Shown: positions 1 to 15,100, counted from the stretch's first letter. The stretch: DNA of 64,000 nucleotides from Ceratotherium simum simum (GCF_000283155.1 NW_004454217.1:5892494-5956493); one strand, 5' to 3'. Translations and numbers: made by a program. The notes: a model not told the origin generated them from the letters alone.

Positions 1-379
1 AACAAAAAATTAAAAAAAAAAAAAAAAAGACTAGCTTAGTGATATAAAAATTAAAACCTCTGTTTTGAAAAAATACTACAGCAAACTGGGGGAAAAATAC
101 TTCCAACACAGACACCGGATTAAAATTCTTAATATACAGGGAGCTCTTTCCACCCGAATTAGGAACATTGATTTAAAAATAGGTAAATGACTTGCACAGC
201 AAATTGACAGAATAAATACAAATGATAACGTTATGAAAGGATGTTCCACTTCAACAGTAAGCAAAAAAATGCAAATTAAAATAACAATAATAAATCTCTT
301 GTCTCTGAGATTGAGAAATACTAAATTGATGGGTTTAATTTATACTTCTATGACTGGTAAACTATAAATAGGTAACCTT

Positions 380-1610
380 CCTGAAATGTAGTCTGGAAAA
401 ATGTGTTAAAATTTGAAACATTCACAGACTTTGAACCAGCAATTCCATTTTGGGGAATTAATCTTAAAGATATCATTAAAACAATCAGACAAATATAAGG
501 AGATAAGTAGCCTTACACATTGCTAGAAGTGTAAAATAGTACAGCCACTCTTAAGGGAAATTTGCAGTAAATATTAATATTTAAAATGTGCAAACCACAA
601 TATCCAGAACATTCCACTTCTCAATTTTCCACTCATGTGCCCAAGGAAGCATTTACAAAGCTATTCATTGTAGTATTATTGTAACAGTAAAAAACTGGAA
701 TCAACCTAAATGAGGTAAGACTTAAATGAACCATGGAATAACTATACTATAGAATTCTATGCCATATTTAAAAGGAATATAGTAGGCACCATGTGTAATG
801 ATATAGACAGATCTCTAAAATATATTTTAAATGAAAAAAACAAGTTGCACAATGCATTTAGGTAAAAAAAAGAAAAGAAAATTCTATATGTTGTATATTG
901 TCTATAGATTTATATAGATGCATATAAATGCTCCAAAAGAGTCTGGAAGGTTACACAACAAACTGATAACTATAGTTACCTCTGGGGAGGAACTGGAATT
1001 AGGCATTGTAATTTACCTGTAAGATTTTAATGTAATACAAGAATGTATTTATGCATTATGTGTAATTAAAGTTAAAAAGAAATAGGAGAAAAAGGTAAAA
1101 ACAAATGCACAAGGTTGCATGTGCAAGAATAGCCACTGTAGCACTGCATATAACAGTGAAAATGGGAAACCTAAATATCCACCAGCAATAGATTAATTAA
1201 ATTATTACACATTTACAGAATGAAAAACTATAGATGAAATATTATAGAGGCACTAAAATGACAGCAATTTACATTTACAGATATATAAAGATATCTACAA
1301 TTCATTAAGAGGAAAAAACTAGATTCTAAAACAGTATATGTATCCAGATATACTTTGCTCTTTAGAGCATATATATGTGTGTGTTTGCGTGTGTGTGAGT
1401 GCGCAAGCGCGCACACGCATTAAAATTTTTTTCGATATAGATATACTTGAATAAAGTTAAGAATAGCTACCTTTGGGTGGTGCGATTTGGGGTGACCATA
1501 ATTTTCTTCTTCATGTACTGCTGTATCTTCTGATTTCTTTTTGCAATGACTGTATATTCTTATTATATTCAGAAAAAAATTATAAATGTATTTCAATTTT
1601 TTTTCTGTTT
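380..1610 (+). repeat. Ancient L1-like 3' fragments (two pieces)
   Basis: Two consecutive pieces read like degenerate 3' parts of old L1 elements. One lies around 400-1075 and contains the 'attattgtaacagtaaaaa' and 'aaccatggaataactatac' type of wording. The other lies around 1090-1610. There is no open frame of note and I cannot assign a subfamily. Confidence 0.5.
1368..1421. repeat. Alternating TG/CG purine-pyrimidine tract
   Basis: An (AT)n-(GT)n tract passes into GTGCGC and GCGCAC arms separated by AAGC. It is an imperfect microsatellite with Z-DNA-like alternation inside an otherwise A+T-rich stretch. Confidence 0.7.
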
Positions 1611-1909
1611 CTATAAGTTTAAGATTTCCGAAGTTTAACCTACTGGTTGCCTGGCTGCCTCACCCCATACACTGTATCAAGCACTGTGGACATGAGTCCA
1701 ACAAGGCCTATGCATATATCATATAATAGGTGACATCTGGGTCTCTGTCACCTCCTCCTCTCCAAAGACCCCCCCTTGACTTCCACCAACCACCTCTGTC
1801 CCCAGTTGTATAAAATCTAAACAATATGAACTGTAGAAACACTCTTGCCATTCTCTAAAATTATTCCTGATTTTTCCTCTGATTTAAATGTTAACAGCAG
1901 CTCACAAAC

Positions 1910-2062
1910 CTTTCTCAACGCCTTCATATAGGCAGCAGCTTTTTTCTTGTATTGTAGCATGCATTCGGCTGAAAGAGGATGAATGAATCCACTCGCTGAC
2001 TTAGGCCCATAGCTCAGTGAAGCAATGAAATAGTCCACATTGTTGCTGAAGAAAGATGCAAT
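1910..2062 (-). CDS. PPP1R21: PPP1R21 exon 15
   Basis: It encodes residues 482-532, from IASFFSNN to [12 protein letters not shown], with 51 whole codons and phase 0 at both ends. The acceptor is GTTTAG before ATTGCA and the donor is AAG before GTTTGTGAG. It belongs to the conserved helical part of the protein. It is the last exon in the window; the coding frame continues beyond the left edge. Confidence 0.95.
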
Positions 2063-5000
2063 CTAAACAAAGTGTAACAAAAGATAGATTTTTGTTTTCC
2101 AATAATATATCTAAAATATATATATCTAATAGTTTTTGAAGTAAAGTTAAAGATGCTGAGAATGAAAGTGAAATTTCAACACCTGCCCAAAAGCCCACAT
2201 TTATTTATTTGAGTAGAATACCTAGGGCAATAATTTATAATAAAAAGATGATACCAGCACAAATATTGAGACCAGACCTCTGACATGTCCTAATATAGAC
2301 ACTTCCTATTCTTCCTAAAAACCAAGACTAATTCTGATTTATTCTGTAGACGATGTTCATAAGTTGTTTACTTCATTAATTTCTGCCACTGCTCTCAAAA
2401 TATCCATGTTTGGACTTATACATTCCATTCAAATTTCACCTTTGAATGTTTCATATTCCAATGTGAGACAAGCATCTTGACAAGCATTCCAATGACAGAA
2501 GCATCTTGAATATGTTATCTCCACTTAAATTTAATTCTGTAAATCCCAATTTGTGGGATTTGTAATTTGTGAATTACAAATATAATAGAAAAAAGACAGA
2601 AAATTCAAGAGGTCCTTGTCATTTACAGATTTAACATTTGTTAAATCTATGTAAGAAGCCACAAAGATCCATGACTGTAATTTTCCTGAGCCACGATTTT
2701 GAATCTACAGTGCTATATAAAATGGTAATATAAATAAAAATGTCTGAGGTTATAAGCCAGAAAAATTAAAGTCTTGGATACATTAAAGAATACCCTATTT
2801 TGATAAAGAAGAAGAAGTAACTTGTGAAACAAAGTATTCTACCTCGGCAAAAATTGCTTAAAAATGAAGCAATTAATCACTAATGGTCTGAAAGGTTATA
2901 TTTTTCACTAATATTTTACCATGTCAAATGAAATTCTCTAATGTATTTAAGAAAATGAGGAGTCTAAACATCCTGAGCTTTATAGTTCTTGTGAATGACA
3001 TGGATAATCATACACCTGGTGTTAGCATTTAGGTCATGGTAGTATATAATGAGGTTTATGTTCTTTCTTCTAATAGGTCTACATTTTCCAAGCATTCTTT
3101 AATATGTAAATGTTACACATTCCTACTGGTTTTTTTTTAAATTACAAACTGTAAAATTTAATCTAATCATCACACTAGCTAAGTATTAAGCTCTCACCAA
3201 CTAACATTAGTTCAGATACTTATTTTAGTTAAAAACTGTATATAAAAATTTCAGAATGAAGATCAAATACCTTTCCTTGAGACAACATTTTAAAGTTTCA
3301 GGCAAAGTACACCTAAAATAAGCTATGAAGGATCCAAGTATTTAATATTTCAGAGTTCTCATAAAAGGTGGCAGAGACTCTTGTAAAATACTAACGTTCT
3401 CTTCTTCCAGAATTTTTTCTTAATTAAATCAAAGTTAAAATTATCCTCAGGAAGCTTCTGGCATGCCTGTAGATGAAAGCATTCAAGAGGGGGCTGTGGG
3501 GATGGTCTTCTGACTCAGGAATCCTGTAAGCACAGATCTGGGAGCTGACAGAACCTAAAGATAACACCTTTTAATTATGGCCTCAAACTACAGCAAAGTG
3601 TCACAAAGACCAGTCTAAGTTTGGGAAAGATGACATTCAATATCTAACATGATCTATGATCATTTCTTATTAACTTAAACCTCTTTAAAAAAATTTGTTC
3701 CTATTATGGTCAAGCTATCAGAAAAATAATAGTATATAAACACAGATAGAGACTAGCATTTCCTTGAGAAATTATGTTGAGTCTGCTGAAATAAATGGGC
3801 TAAGACAGTCCTGAATACAGTCCTTTTGGTTTTACATATATGGGTAGTTCTCAGAGAAATCTTAGTCATTAATGATGACAGCCACAGGAGCACACATTCT
3901 GAGAATGTGACATCTCCTGAAACCAGAATATCCAAGATAAGATTTTTAAAGAAACTGTACTTTGGTCAGTGTATAATAATAATTAAGTGCTTAATGATCC
4001 AAATGATTATTATTTAATATTAAGTGTTTAATGAAAAAACACATCTTGAAGTCACTTTAAAAGAATTTGTTAACATATAAGTGTTACCAATGAACAAACA
4101 AAAGACTAGGAGAGAAAAAAAATATTAATGGAGGTTTTGGTTTTTTTTCTTTTTATGTATATTCCCAATTTCTATATAGCAGACCTTTGTACACAAGAAT
4201 CTATACTGAGACAACATAGAATCTTCAAATTATCAAATATCAAAAAATAAATAAATAAATAGTGAGTGATCCACTTACTCTCATAAATGCTAGTCACTAC
4301 CATATTGTTTTAAATATTGGGTAGGAAAGAGGAAAAGGGAGACAACTTTATTTTACAAGAAAGCCTGATATTCCAAAATCCTCTCATAGATCAATTTTCT
4401 TACGTCATTCAAGAAAAAAAAGGGAGCATATTTAAGAATTGAATTTAATCTCAATATAAACCAGAGAAAAATTACCTTTCCTGCTCCATTTGTTAATGCC
4501 ACTACTGATGACAGGATACAGTCATTGGTTGTTATCAGCTTCTGTGTTGCTGTTGGAAGTTCATGTTCTATTGTAGCTTTTTGACTATAATGTTTGGAGA
4601 TATCTATAGAAGCAATCAAATGAAAACTCATTACTATCTATATACAAGTTGCATACAGATAACCAGCCCGTTAACTTCTTATATCTACTCTTACAGATTT
4701 ACAAAGTAAATCTGACAAAAAATGGTCCCAAATATAAGGATTATGGTGAACACCAATTAGGTCACAAATCCATGTGGAAAGAACAGAGAGAAGTGAGGGT
4801 CTCTTAATACCATCCTGGTGTCTCTATTACAGCCACCAGCTTGTGGGTCTGATTCTCCCTCATTTGAGAGCTAGCTCTTGTTCTAGTGTTGGGTAAATGA
4901 CCAGTATTTACCAGTTAAAAATCCTGTTTTGGGGCCGGCCCCGTGGCCTAGTGGTTAAGTTCGGCATGCTCCACTTCGGGGGCCCGGGTTCAGTTCCCAC

Positions 5001-6111
5001 ACGTGGACCTACACCACTCAGTGGCAGCCATGCTATGGCAGCAACCCACATACAAAATAGAGGAAGATCGGCACAGATGTTAGCTCAGGGCGAACCTTCC
5101 TCAAGCAAAAAGAGGAAGATTGGCAACAGATGTTAGCTTAGGGCGAATCTTCAGCAAAAAAAAAAAAATCCTGTTTTGATAGTCCAGCAGGAACAAAAGA
5201 GAATTTATCTTGTACTTATATAAGGAAGCCATGAGGCTGGAACAGAACAGCCAACATAGGCAGATGTCCCACAATCTTTATTGGACCTTCGCTAGGTTGC
5301 TAGTACAAACCCCAACTAACAATGAGAAATGTCTACACAACCAAATAAGGATTGGATCCTCTAGTGTCTGGCTTCACGTGCCACTGCCTCCAGACCAAGA
5401 ATATTACAACAAAGGCCTGTGGTTAGAAAAGCACAGAAGAGAGGTTTAGATATAAAACTGTTTAACAGAGAAACTGCAGTAGATGAAACTGGCCAAACGG
5501 CTAAGCTTGGGGTTTTCTGGGTCTCTGAGAAGTACGATTTTGTCCTGAAAATAAGGGAAAATGGGAGAATTACTAAGAAGGAAGAGTAATTATATTTTTA
5601 AATAATGAAGTGTTTACAATACCATATCCTTTGAATTTTTTACAATACTTCAGTTACAACAGCATGAATTATCATTACCAAAAAGCTAAAAATAAATCAC
5701 AAAACATGGAAATTAACTTTTATAGCAAGTGTGCCTACAGAGCATTTCATTTATTCAGAATAAAGAAATATAGTTGACTTTAGACTATAGATAATTAAAA
5801 GAAGACAATTTAGAAAGAAATGGTATTTGAGATTTAACCTGATATGATCATGATATTTTAACACAAATTTACTGTTTTATGAATGAGATTATTTTTAATA
5901 ATATTTTAAAACTAGGGAATTGTTTAATTTATATATTTTATATACATATATATACACTTTTAATTTAAGATAGTTTTAGATTTACAGAAAAGTTACAGAG
6001 TGTCTATATACCCTTTAGCCAGTTTTCCCTACTATTAACATCTTACATTACTATGGCACAGTTGTCACAGTGAAGGAACCAACTAATTGGTAAATTACGT
6101 TTTATATGTAT

Positions 6112-6143
<32 letters not shown>

Positions 6144-9100
6144 TTTTTTTTTTTTTGCTGACGAAGATTGGCCCTGAGCTAACATCTGTTGCCAATCTTC
6201 CTCTTTTTGCTTGAGGAAGATTTTTCCCTGAGCTAACACCTATGGCAGTCTTCCTCTATTTTGTATGTGGGTCGCCGCCACAGCATGGCTGCTGACAAGT
6301 GGTGTAGGTCCGCACCTGGAAACCAAACCTGGGCCACCAAAGTGGAGTGCGCTGAACTTAACCCACTAGGCCACAGGGCTGGCCCCTGAATATATTTTCT
6401 TAAATAGATGATTATCCTCTATATATTCATAAGATATCCAAGTGAATAAAAATTCAATTGGAATGCTGAACATTTTTTGTATACTGAACTTCCTAGCCTC
6501 TAAAGCAGACATTTTCTTTCTACACAACACAGAAAGTTTATTCACTATTTTACTGTAAGTATAAAATGCTATCACACAACTTGGTTGGTAGGCAATCTTG
6601 GTTGATTGGTAGGTGACTGACATACTTATGAATGACGTACAAGACCAAGAACACTTACGTGGCTTCTAATGCATCAATGCTACTGTAGTTTGACTATAAT
6701 AATTCTCCTAATCCAATTGTTTACTCTTTATTGAGTCCAAATATTTTAATTATTTAGGATGTTCCTTGACATTATTAACTCCAAAAAGAACAAAGAAATC
6801 ATGTGACCTAGAACAGAGATTTATTTTTCTTTTATGTTTCCTATGACTCTACTTGCTTTAGACCTGAGACTAAAGATAAACAATTCTTGGGGCTGGCCCC
6901 ATAGTCTAGAGATTGAGTTTGGCATGCTCCGCTTTGGCAGCCCAGGTTCAGTTCTTGGGCGCAGACCTGTACCACTCGTCAGTGGCCATGCTGTGGCAGC
7001 GACCCACATACAAAATAGAGGAAGATTGGCACAGATGTTAGCTCAGGGTGAATCTTCCTCAAGGAAAAAAAGAGGAAGATTGGCAATGGATGTTAGCTCA
7101 GGGCAAATCTTCCTCAGCAAAAAAAAAAAAGGAGAGAGGAAGAAAAAAAGAGAAAGAAAGGAAACAATTCTCCTTTAGAATGCCACTTGTTAAAAGATTA
7201 ATTCACTCCCATTTTAATTCCATGTAGGATACATATTTTATAAATCTCTATCTCTTTTCACACTGAGACCTGTCTGTCTACCTGCCTGCCTTCCTTTCTT
7301 CCTTCCTTCCAACTTAGATCAAGCAATATTCAGGGCAAAACAGGAAGGGAAGACGTTTGAATAAGAGTTCTCTTAAAAACAAAGTTTCTTCTGTTAATGC
7401 CAGTTAATGCTCACTCTGAGTTTTCATGAGAGATACACAACAGTCTTCCAAGCTAGGTAAGAAGACAGATTTGAAGTGTAAACCTGGCAACAGGACCCCG
7501 TAACTGCTTGCCAACCATCCTTCATGTTTCCCAATATTTTCCCTTTATATTATGTTCATTTCCAAGGACAGAAACAAGTGGAAGCACACAGGGGGCTCAA
7601 GGGGCCTCTGAGTCTCTCATAATCTCCATCAGCTCCTGCCAAATAATAACAGTAACATTCTTTGATTTGGACCACTTGACAGCTTCTCAATATTTTGTAA
7701 TTTATGAACAAAAGCATCTTTAGAAAACTGTGTATATTATAGATTAATCAAAATAGAAATACAAATAAAATCAAGACTATAAATAAAATCAAGTTTTTTA
7801 TGTAAATGAAGCTTTAAGATCCTTCTCAATGATAGCTCTAGTTCTAACCCCTCCTTTATAGAAATTCTGGAGAAAATACTAGCAGGAAAAAAATCATAAT
7901 ATCAGCATAGGAAAATCTAGAAAACAAAACCAAAAAACCTGTAGCCACAGAGCTACTTGTGGTTTCAGTGGCCTACTTTTAGGTTAAGCCAAGTCATGGA
8001 ACAGGGGACTAGAGTTAAGCCTGAACTCCCCAAACCAAACACTGCAGAGGAAAAAGGTATCAGTCCCTTAGTTTTTCTAGAGACCAGACTAGGTTCTGCA
8101 GGGTTGGGGTTGACTGTTGTCACCAGCCACCATAACTGTCTATCCAAGCTGTAATTTCTGCAACCATAGCTACCTCCAGAAGTACAGTGACTGTTAAAGT
8201 TCCTTATAATTGAAGATAAACCCTAAGAAGGACCATTCTCCAGACTGAATGGTAGGTGATGCTGGATAATACTGCTGAAACAAAGAATGATTCCCAGTGC
8301 CATAGGTTACCCGCTAATTTATAGAAGAGCCCCCAATATACTCACCTTACTATTTTCTGTGAAACTAGTAATTGGTCACTAATTGTTAATTAACCACAAT
8401 GAATAATCTAGGAACCTGGGCTATTTCCAATAGTCCTTAATAATTGCTCCCACTCTCTCTACCTTCCCTTACCCTGAGAGTCTTCAAAATGAAAAGAAAG
8501 AAGGAGAAAGCCTAGAAGCAATGCAGAGGTATAGAGAAGAAAGTCAGGACTCAGAATCACATGCTAAGAAGCATATAAAATGCCCTTCAGCAGACTATAC
8601 TCTTAGGCAATTGAAAGCACAAGCAACTGAAAACTGACCAGGGCTTAACAACAGACCTTCATTTCTTAAGGCTCTGCTGAACAAAACAGGACTTAAAATG
8701 GGCACTTTAAATATAAAAATGCACAGGATGGTAGAAAGTTAGTGCATTCTTTCTGGGAACTTTAAACCTTGGTTTCCTCAAATCCTTTATGCTTGGGCTC
8801 TAACAAGTGCCGAGTATTTTGGTAAATACCTCCGAACAGCATGTCTGGTTTGATAAAATTCACACACCTGCCTTAAGTCAGTGTAATGTATTTTTGGCTC
8901 AAGTACTGTGCACAAGGGTTTCTCTTCAGCACTTTGTTTACTCTCAGAAATGAAGCAGATGGAAAAAGCAGAAGGCAGTGAGCTGTGCAATTCAATGTAA
9001 GCCAAATGCTACTAAGCCTTTATCTGGGGTCTATTAGCCTTGGGAATATTTGTTTAAATCTCATTCAGGCAGATCTGAGAAAGTGGGATGAAGGTTTTAA

Positions 9101-12100
9101 GTTTATTTATGTTCTTTTTCAAGCCTCACCTTTCATGACATCATGAAGTCCATGCAGAGCAGCACCAACATTTGTTAAGACGGAACCGTAGTTTGTCCGA
9201 AGGAGTCCATCTGGCTCCGTACCTAGGAAACCAAAATCACAAACCTAAGCATTTTCCCAGAAGACTTCGCCTGAAAAAATGACAGCCCACCATCTCTCTC
9301 TACTTTTGGGAAAAGAGAAATGAAGACTGCTCATGATATGTCGAAAATAATGGCTCTTAAAATTATTGAAGACACATTCAGATAACAATGGTGATAAATA
9401 TAGACACATCTAATTGATTTGCATCTCCCATGTACACAAATATTTTTAATGGTTAAGAATCAAAATTAAATTGCTAAGCAAGACTATGTCTTTCATGATT
9501 CTTTTTGAAATAAAAGTCTTTGTGAATTTTCACCTTGTTACTATATAACACATTTCTCATTTTATTCTTTCCCTACTCGTTATTATTTGCTGAACATCAC
9601 TAAAAACACTATTATTCAAACATCACCGAGTTCTACTTCTGGCATGACAGCATAAGCAGCTCCAAAGATCTGCTCCTCAGCAAAATTGGTGAAAATTATT
9701 TAAAAACAATCATTTAAAACTCTGGTAATGATCCTAAGGGTATATAGCAAATGAAGAAACATTTATTCATGACAATCTTTAACAACTAGGTAAGAACAGT
9801 AAGAATCTGTAGTATTTGAACAGAGACCCACTCCTTCCCTCTGCCCCCCAGCTCAAGTGAGCTGGAAATCCCAGTCTAGACTGGTGCAGCCAAGAACATA
9901 GGATTCCTTCTCCCCTAATTCCCAGTTGGAGGGCTGCATTTCTCATCCTGGCCCCAGCTACCTGTTGCTGAGGCTAGTTCTGGGTAAGTATGACCCAGAG
10001 GTGGGGGCTCTCTTCTTCCACCCAGCCCCGATTCACGGGATGGACATGGTGCTGCTGAGAATCTTGGGCCCTGATCACCCTTGCCCTGGCTCATCAACAG
10101 GAGTTCCATGCCAAAAAAAGCAAGCCAAGGAGACCTGGGCTGTGGTCCTATCACCTCCACGGAGCCCCCAGCTACTAATGCAGGGGTGTCACTCTGAGAG
10201 AAGTACATCATTGTCCTCACCCCGAGAACCATGGCTCAGAGATTTAGCCCAAGGGAGAAACAATTCTTAAAACAGAAAACTCTGAATCTCTTCCCAAAGG
10301 AACTGGCTTAATTCGTAACAGAACACAAAAAAGTTTAAGCCTAAAGGTGCTCTGAAAAATAATGGAATTTGTGCTAAAAGCAAAGAGAAAATTGGTAGAT
10401 TCATTAGAGATATAAGTTCAACTGTAGGCTGATTGGTTTATCATAGAGAACCAGAGAAAGAAACAGCTAAGAGCCCTCCTGGGGTCAGAACAAATCTCAA
10501 ACACTGATCTCAAAAACTATACCTGCTAGGTATATGCTAAGTCTATAACTATACCCATAAAGGAGCCCAAATTTAATTGGATCAGTCTGTGGAGCAATTT
10601 ATGCCCCCATTGTTGAAAACAAGACAGCCATCAGCCAGCAACTAGTAGAGCTAAAACCTGGACGTGATTAGGAAAGGAGACAGTGACAGACAGCCCTGCC
10701 AAAACCACTGTCATCCCAGGGTGACTGTTTCCATGCCCAAGGCTGAACCCTTTGAGAAGCAGCATCAGGGTGCAAAACTTATACTCCAAGGGGCTGGCCT
10801 GGTGGCGTAGCGGTTAAGTTCGTGCGCTCCACTTCTGGCGGCCCAGGGTCCGCAGGTTCAGATCCTGGGTGTGGACCTACGCACTGTTCATCAAGCCATG
10901 CTGTGGCAGCATCCCACATAAAGTAGAGGAAGATGGGGACAGATGTTAGCCCAGGGCCAATCTTCCTCAGCAAAAAAGAGGAGGATTGGCAACAGGTGTT
11001 AGCTCAGGGCTAATCTTCCTCACAAAAAAAAAAAAAACTTATACTCTGAAAACTACAAAATAACATTTAAAGAAATTAAAGAAGATCTACATAGATGGAA
11101 AACTACACCACGTTCACAGATCAGAAAACTTAATACTGTTAGGATGGCAATACTCCCTGTATTAGTTTCCTAAGGCTGCTGTAACAGAGTATTACAAATG
11201 GGGCGGCTTAAAACAACAGAAATTTATTCTCTCACAATTCTGGAGGCCAGAAGTCTGAAATCAAGGTGTTGACGGGGCCCCACTCTCTCTAAAGCCTCTT
11301 GAGGAAAATTCTTCCTTGCCTCTTCCAGCTTCTCTTGGCCCCATGTGTTCCTCGGCTTATGGCAGCATAACTCCAATCCTTGCCTCTGTCTTCATATGGC
11401 CTTCTCCTCTGTGTCACTCCTGTGTCTCTCCCTCCAAATCGCTCCTGATAAGGATACCAGTCATTGGACTGGTTGGGCTCTCCCAAAACCAGTATGACTT
11501 CATCTTAACCTGATTACATCTGCAGAGATCTTATTTCCAAATAAGGTCACACATACAGAGGGTATATTCTAACAAGGGTTAGAACTCCACATATCTTTTG
11601 GGAGACACAATTCAAACCACAAAACTCCCCAAACTAATCTACAGATTCAAAGAAATCTCCATCAGAATCCCAGCTGACTTCGTTGTAGAAACTGACAAGC
11701 TGATTCTAAAATTCACATGGAATTGTAAGGGACCAAGAATCACCAAAATGATCTTGAAAAAGAAGAACAAAGTAAGAGGACTCTCACTTCCTGATCTCAA
11801 AACTTACTACAAAACAACAGTCATCAAGATAGTGTGGTACTGGCATAGGATAGGCAAGTAGACCAATAGAATAGACCTGAGAATCCAGGAATAAATCCAC
11901 ACATCTATGGTCAACTGATTCTTAATAAAGGTGCCAAGGCCATTCAATAGGAAAGGAATAGTCTTTTCAATGAATGGTGCTGAGATAACTTGATAGCCAC
12001 ATGCAAAAGATGAAGTTGGACCTTTACTTCACACCACATATAAAAATTAACTCAAAATGGATCAAAGATCTAAATGTAAGAGCTGAAACTATAAAACTCT

Positions 12101-15100
12101 TAGAAGAAAACATAAGGGTAAGCATTCATGACCTCATATTTGACAACAGATTCTTAAATATGACCAAATGCATGAGTAACAAAAATAAATAAATTTGACT
12201 TCACCAAAACTAAAAACTTTTGTGCTTCAAAGGATACCATCAAGAAAATGAAAAGATAACCTGCAAAATGGAAGAAAATCTTGCAAATCATATATCCGAT
12301 AAGGGATTTTTATCTAGAAAATATAAAGAACTCTTACAACTCAATAATAAAAAGACAACCCAATTAAAAAATGGAGAAAAGATCTGAATAAACGTATCTC
12401 TAAAGAAGATATACAAATGACCAATAAGGACTTGAAAAGATACTAGACATCACGGAAATGCAAATCAAAACTGCAATGAGATACCACCTCAAAAAGTCAG
12501 ATGATAACACTAGGATGGCTAAATCCAAAAAGTCAGATAATAACAAGCATTAGTGAGAATACGGAGAAATCAGAACGCTCCTATACTGCTCATGGGAATG
12601 TAAAATGGTACAGTCACCTTGGAAAACAGTCTGGCAGGTCCTCCAACAGTTAAACATAGAGTTACTATATAACCCAGCAATTCCACTCGTAGGCATATAC
12701 TCAAGAGAAATGAAAAGATATGTCCACTCAAAAACTTTTTCACAGTCTATAGCATCATTGTTCACAAGAGCTAAAAGATGGAAACAACCCAAATGTCCAT
12801 CCACTGATGCGTAAATAAAATGTGGTATTCCATACAATGGACTATTATTCTGCAATAAAAAGGCATGAAATACTGATACATGCTACAACTTGGATGAATA
12901 TTTAAAACATTATGCTAAGTGAAAGAAAGCAGTCACAAAAGACCACATATTATATGGTTCCATTTATACGAAATGTTCAGAATAGGCAAATCTACAGACA
13001 GAAAATGGTGGCTTGGTGCTGGGGAGGAGTGGAACAGAGGAATAAGAGGGTGTTAACTAAAGTACACAGGGTTTTTTCTTGAGGTGATGAAAATATTCCA
13101 AAATTGTCTGTAGTGGTGCACATATCTGTGACTATAGTATAAGCCATTGAATTGTACACTTTAAGTGGGTAAACTGTAAGGTATATAAATTATATCACAT
13201 TAAAGCTGTTAAAAAAACAAACAAATCACTACCAGGAAAATCATAGCATCCTTAAAAACATCATTTAAACTGAGGTCCATTCAATTACCTGAAAATACTC
13301 TTTCAAATTAGACCAAAGAGAAATAAATAGCATTTTCACTATTAAACCTCCCCTATGCTACTTGTTGAAAGGTTGCTACAAATTCTTATGCTTTGCTCCT
13401 CTCCATTTAAAAATGAGGAAGGAGAGAAAGGGAATTAACATTGAATGCATGTCTTCAATGCCTGATATTGTACATTCTTAACTTAATAATCACGTTTATC
13501 TCCATGTTATAAATGGGATAACAGGCACAAAGAAGTAATGTGATTTTCCCAAGGTCATAAACATATAAGAGGCTGGAGAATTTAAATTCAAGTTTTTCTG
13601 ATTCCAGATCCTAGACTCTTCTCATTCAACCAAGCTAAACCATCTCCCTTCCCCAGCCTCTTGTACTCTAAGTTCTTCGAGTTGAAGCTTGACCAACAAA
13701 CACACTTACTTGGCAAGGCAAGAAGCCTGATGTAAGTCTGCAGCTTCTCAAAAACAGCTGTCATCTTCTTCATGTCCTGAGACAGCTCTAGATTCCTGGC
13801 TCTTAACGCAGTTGTGCAAAGAGAAGATTCACATTCTTCTTCTAAACTAGGAATGGGCAGATTTTTTTAAAAGTGAGCATCTTGAGCGATTTTGAATTAG
13901 CTATAAAAAATCATCTAAATTCTTAAACAACTATATCCAAAAAGAGACTTTGCAAAAAAAGGAATTTGATCTCATTTACAAGGTTCCATAATACATACAC
14001 CTGCTTGCTGCAAATGCCAATGGAACAGAGGACTAAATGCCCACTATCTTTCCACTCTGAGAGCAGCACAAAACTGTTTCCCTTAAAAATACTTTTAAGA
14101 GGGCCGGCCCTGTGGCTTGGTGGTTAAGTGCGCGCGCTGCAATGCTGGTGGCCCGGGTTCGGATCCCGGGTGCGCATCGAGGCACCACTTCTCCGTCCAT
14201 CCTGAGGCCGAGTCCCACATACAGCAACTAGAAGGATGTGCAGCTATGACATACAACTATCTACTGGGGCTTTGGGGGGAAAAATTAAATAAATAAACTT
14301 TAAAAAAAAAAAAATACTTTTAAGAGAAAAACATTTCATAGACTGAATTCCTAAACAGAATTAATTAAATAGGAACTAGCAGACAGAATCACTAAGAAAT
14401 CTTTTTCAACATATGTAGTTTCAAAAGCCAAACAGATTGGAAAAAACAATCTATAGGCTCAAATCTAAAAGTAAATGCTTAACACTCATAAAATACTTTG
14501 TCATTTTCAATTTTAAATGGTACTTGGGAAAACTTAATTATAAGGTTAAAAAAAACATGTGGACTCAACAGTGTTTATTAAAAATGTGCAGGTAATCAAG
14601 TAAAATGCTTTTTACACAAAGCTGGAAAAGTTATTAGCACAAGAATGTTAATAATATCTCTTGACCTTGCCCCTCTCCTCTTCTACTTTATTTACAGCAG
14701 ACAGCTCCATTGAATACTAAGCCCATTTACTACTAAGGAACATGTCATCTGTCAATTAAAGTGGTATTTAAACCAATGACCAAAACATTGCCTAAAAACA
14801 TGAATACCTGATGAGGTAGGGCTGAAAGCATATGGGACAGAACATTCCAAGAATAGGAATCTTAGATCAACAAAGGACTTATCCAGTGTTTCTAAAAATG
14901 TAATAGTGAAAAAATAAATTAAGATAAAATAAAAATGTATAACTATTTCAAGTAGTAAATACCACTTTTGCAATGATTCTTAAACAGATTCTTTTTAATA
15001 TAAGCCAAATCAATAAGGTATGTTCGGAGCCGGCTGGGTGGTGCAAGTGGTTAAGTGCGTGCACTCCGCTGCAGCGGCCCGGGGTTCGCTGGTTTGGATC

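Larger units (their letters stand above)
1..1909. other. PPP1R21 intron 15, partial, with flank
   Basis: This is the part of the intron after exon 15 that lies inside the window. The next expected PPP1R21 exon was looked for on the minus strand and is not here. The stretch is A+T rich, starts with a poly-A tract, and holds the old L1-like remnants and TG/CG tract listed separately. I see nothing else. Confidence 0.7.
4604..9129 (-). other. PPP1R21 intron 13
   Basis: 4526 bases holding three ERE SINEs, an old L1 fragment, a CA/TA microsatellite and a tetranucleotide tract, each listed separately. From about 7320 to 9129 I see no repeat or exon I can name. Confidence 0.6.
9223..13709 (-). other. 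PPP1R21 intron 12
   Basis: 4487 bases, about half of it an L1-derived block interrupted by an LTR and bordered by a SINE, followed by a MIR close to exon 12. The part 9223-9620 shows nothing recognisable. Confidence 0.6.

Noticed and set aside
4897..5136. Open frames in ERE SINEs (also near 6834, 15010, 33957, 40573, 46439 and 57668)
   Set aside because: The same peptide wording ([18 protein letters not shown]) recurs at every SINE in either orientation; these are repeat translations.
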